Source: CAYZFD01 sp964477735
Lineage (GTDB): Bacteria; Bacteroidota; Bacteroidia; Flavobacteriales; Flavobacteriaceae
Length of the DNA stretch: 7,944 bases
Direction: 5' to 3'
NCBI GenBank assembly: GCA_964477735.1
Contig: CAYZFD010000059.1
Coordinates: forward strand, 1 to 7,944
Shown here: positions 6,478-7,944 of the stretch, piece by piece
Numbering within the stretch: position 1 is the stretch's first letter
How the letters are laid out: every line of letters begins with the position of its first letter
Position numbers and translations under genes: made by a program
Notes under the pieces: model-generated
What the model saw: only the letters and a program-made list of their open reading frames with translations
What the model was told of the DNA's origin: nothing
Databases searched by the model: none

Positions 6478-6909
6478 TCAAATGATATAAACCTGTAGAA
6501 ACGCTTGTTTGTCCGAAATAAGTTTTGGAGGTGAGGCGCTTGGGTTGATGAAAAATTGATCGTAGAAAAATGTTTCTTGTAGTAGAAAATTAAAGTACAG
6601 TTGCAACGTAACTTGAACCAACTCAAGTTTATCAAAACATGATTTTTGATCAAGCACTTTATCCGATCCAGAGACAAAAAGGGTTTCATCAACACAGCAA
6701 GAGCCTTGCGCTATATATGGTAGTTTTTGCTGATAGGATGTTGCCTGATCACTAACGTGGTGCATTGGACACTTTTCGGCAGGAGTGAAAAGACCAATGT
6801 CGTAAATAAACGATTTACAAATATGAATCCCAGTCGCAAATGAAGTGGTTGAAGAAAAGATAAGAAGCGAGAGAAAATAAGCTAATATGTTTTTATGACA
6901 AAACTTCAT
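6478..6909 (-). CDS. HYC_CC_PP-type small secreted/membrane Cys-rich protein
   Basis: This 143-residue protein starts with a hydrophobic signal-like segment (about residues 8-26, ending near SFA). Its remaining landmarks match the HYC_CC_PP family of Bacteroidota: an H-x-C motif (here HIC, 29-31, instead of HYC), CPMHH (47-51), GSCCVDE (Cys71, Cys72), a further Cys91, and a C-terminal ASPPKLISDKQAFLQVYII with the PP pair at 127-128. About residues 98-115 are hydrophobic and could be a second membrane segment. The function is unknown to me. The spaced Cys, His and Met residues would suit soft-metal binding in the periplasm. It is the first gene of the operon, directly behind the divergent promoter region, and has a TGA stop 57 bases before the TonB receptor. 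The ATG at 6909 gives a normal signal-peptide start (MKFCHKNILAYFL). Confidence 0.8.
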   Translation of the reverse strand: MKFCHKNILAYFLSLLIFSSTTSFATGIHICKSFIYDIGLFTPAEKCPMHHVSDQATSYQQKLPYIAQGSCCVDETLFVSGSDKVLDQKSCFDKLELVQVTLQLYFNFLLQETFFYDQFFINPSASPPKLISDKQAFLQVYII

Positions 6910-6940
6910 ATAGCAAAAATAATGGAAGATTCTAAGTTAG

Positions 6941-6948
6941 CAAAATTA
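6941..6948 (-). promoter_or_regulatory. Putative metal-operon promoter -7 box
   Basis: The minus strand reads TAATTTTG, matching TAnnTTTG, 31 bases before the HYC_CC_PP-type ATG. It would give a leader of about 25 bases. No consensus -33 TTG is seen, which would fit a promoter that needs an activator. A second match (TATTTTTG, 6914-6921) is too close to the ATG unless the message is leaderless. Confidence 0.5.
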
Positions 6949-6967
6949 GGAATGAAAAATATTCCTA
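6947..6967. promoter_or_regulatory. Candidate operator dyad between divergent promoters
   Basis: A perfect 7-bp inverted repeat, TAGGAAT (6947-6953) and ATTCCTA (6961-6967), is separated by the 7-base spacer GAAAAAT. Symmetry continues outward after two mismatches: CAAA (6941-6944) mirrors TTTG (6970-6973). The dyad centre lies between the two outward-facing TAnnTTTG boxes and overlaps the TA of each. A dimeric regulator bound here could control both genes at once. No regulator gene is seen in the window. Confidence 0.5.
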
Positions 6968-6973
6968 TCTTTG
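6966..6973 (+). promoter_or_regulatory. Putative promoter -7 box of the dihydroorotase-like gene
   Basis: TATCTTTG followed by TGCGGTC is a full match to TAnnTTTG with a G/C-containing start region. It would place the transcription start near 6980 and leave a leader of about 40 bases before the ATG at 7019. The leader contains a weak TTAGG/CCTAA dyad (6989-6993 with 7007-7011). No clear -33 element is visible. Confidence 0.6.
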
Positions 6974-7018
6974 TGCGGTCTTAAAAAATTAGGCCGACTT
7001 GATAAACCTAAGAAAACT

Positions 7019-7944
7019 ATGGTTATTCTTCTGAAGTCAGCAACAATATTCGATGCCAACAGTAACTTCAACGGCAAAACACAAGACATTTTAATTGACA
7101 AAGGCAAGATTGTAAACATTCAGTCTCACATTGATGTGCCCAAAGCCAAAGTGGTTCAAGCTGAGGGATTGTGCGTTTCTCCTGGTTGGTTTGACAGTAG
7201 TGTTTGCTTTGGAGAACCTGGTTGGGAAGAAAGAGAAACACTCGAAAACGGACTTAAAACAGCTGGTTTAAGCGGTTTCACCGCTATTGTCATGAACGCC
7301 GCCACCAATCCTGTTTTAGACGCTCATGCAGACATTGCTCATGTTTGTGCAAAAACAAAACATTTTGCAACAAAACTATATCCTGTTGGTGCCCTAACAC
7401 AACGAGGTAAAGGTGAGCAAATGGCTGAACTTTATGATCAAAAACTTGCTGGAGCTGTGGCTTTTGGAGATCCAAAAAGGGGAGTTGAAAACCCTAATCT
7501 TTTTAAAATAGCCCTTCAATATACCCAGCACTTCGACGGCTTAATTCTTGGATTCCCTCACGAATCCAGCCTTGCCACTCAAGGCAGCATGCACGAAGGT
7601 GTTGTGAGTACAAAATTAGGACTCAAAGGAATTCCTTCATTGGCAGAAGAATTGAGGGTCGCCAGAGATTTGAAACTACTGGAATACAGCGGTGGAAAAC
7701 TTCACATTCCCACAATTTCAACAGCAGCGAGCGTTGCGCTCATTCAAGAAGCCAAATCAAAAGGTCTTGACGTGAGTTGTAGTGTGGCCCTACATCATCT
7801 TTGCTTTACCGATGAAAAATTGGTTGAATTTGACACGCGTTTCAAAGTACTTCCTCCTCTCAGAGAAGAATCAGACAGACTGGCACTTGTCGAAGCGCTT
7901 AAATCTGGAGATATTGATATGGTGACTAGTGACCATCAACCCAT
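7019..7944 (+). CDS. Dihydroorotase-like protein (PyrC family), probably non-catalytic; 3'-truncated
   Basis: The frame is open from the ATG at 7019 to the window end (308 complete codons). Full family members are about 415-430 residues, so about a quarter is missing. It belongs to the class I dihydroorotase/amidohydrolase family: an N-terminal beta region with DILIDKGKI, then SPGWFD, MHEGVVSTKLGLKGIP, LHIPTISTAASV, FKVLPPLREESDR and TSDHQP. Dihydroorotase cyclises carbamoyl-aspartate in pyrimidine synthesis. Here the family DxHxHLREPG motif is DSSVCFGEPG, so both His ligands (Ser61, Cys63) and the substrate-binding Arg (Gly65) are replaced. The His of HVST is Thr232. Asp151, His181 and Asp305 remain. 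This pattern matches other flavobacterial proteins annotated as dihydroorotase and resembles the inactive PyrC' (PyrX) subunits of pseudomonads. A structural or regulatory role, for example with aspartate carbamoyltransferase, is possible but inferred. The automatic symbol would be pyrC; I leave it blank because activity is doubtful. Confidence 0.88.
   Translation, partial: MVILLKSATIFDANSNFNGKTQDILIDKGKIVNIQSHIDVPKAKVVQAEGLCVSPGWFDSSVCFGEPGWEERETLENGLKTAGLSGFTAIVMNAATNPVLDAHADIAHVCAKTKHFATKLYPVGALTQRGKGEQMAELYDQKLAGAVAFGDPKRGVENPNLFKIALQYTQHFDGLILGFPHESSLATQGSMHEGVVSTKLGLKGIPSLAEELRVARDLKLLEYSGGKLHIPTISTAASVALIQEAKSKGLDVSCSVALHHLCFTDEKLVEFDTRFKVLPPLREESDRLALVEALKSGDIDMVTSDHQP

Noticed and set aside
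6417..6695. Minus-strand 92-codon ORF overlapping the HYC_CC_PP-type gene
   Set aside because: It is in a different frame from the 143-residue protein, which has a signal peptide and all family landmarks. The ORF has none.
6914..6921. TATTTTTG box on the minus strand directly before the HYC_CC_PP-type gene
   Set aside because: It matches TAnnTTTG but ends only 4 bases before the ATG, so it would need a leaderless message. The box at 6941-6948 is better placed.
7290..7475. Minus-strand 61-codon ORF inside the dihydroorotase-like gene
   Set aside because: It is antisense to a conserved reading frame that stays open to the window edge, and has no supporting features.

Overview
The window looks like chromosomal DNA from a member of the Bacteroidota, most likely a flavobacterium. 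The base composition is AT-rich. Several genes and the tRNA are preceded by TAnnTTTG boxes, the Bacteroidota promoter -7 element. The protein set also fits this group: a DUF2400/TIGR02757 protein, a mitochondrial-type aconitase, a TonB-dependent receptor with an N-terminal carboxypeptidase-regulatory-like domain, a HYC_CC_PP-type protein and a flavobacterial dihydroorotase-like protein.

Layout: (1) Bases 1-1102 (+) hold the 3' part of a DUF2400 gene, then a small two-helix membrane protein with a bacterial PH-like domain. (2) Bases 1103-1378 are a short RNA region: a bidirectional terminator hairpin, a fragment repeating the 3' end of tRNA-Ser, a second terminator, and an intact tRNA-Ser(UGA) on the minus strand with its own promoter box. 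(3) Bases 1379-3643 (-) encode aconitase. (4) Bases 3743-6909 (-) form a likely three-gene metal operon, read in the order HYC_CC_PP-type protein, TonB-dependent receptor, secreted HMA-domain protein, and closed by a strong hairpin terminator. (5) A 109-bp divergent intergenic region (6910-7018) holds a nearly symmetric dyad with a TAnnTTTG box on each arm facing outward. (6) From 7019 (+) to the window end runs a dihydroorotase-like gene, cut by the edge.

How they fit together: the aconitase is ordinary TCA-cycle housekeeping. The metal operon is the most system-like part. An outer-membrane receptor with a conserved CC in its plug region, a secreted Cys-rich small protein and a secreted CxxC metal-binding domain suggest capture or handling of copper or a similar soft metal across the envelope; the metal itself is inferred. 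The dihydroorotase-like protein has lost three of the histidine metal ligands and a substrate-binding arginine of the family, so it is probably not a working dihydroorotase. The points most worth a second look are the symmetric divergent promoter/operator, the metal operon, the probable pseudoenzyme, and the duplicated tRNA 3' end plus terminator module.
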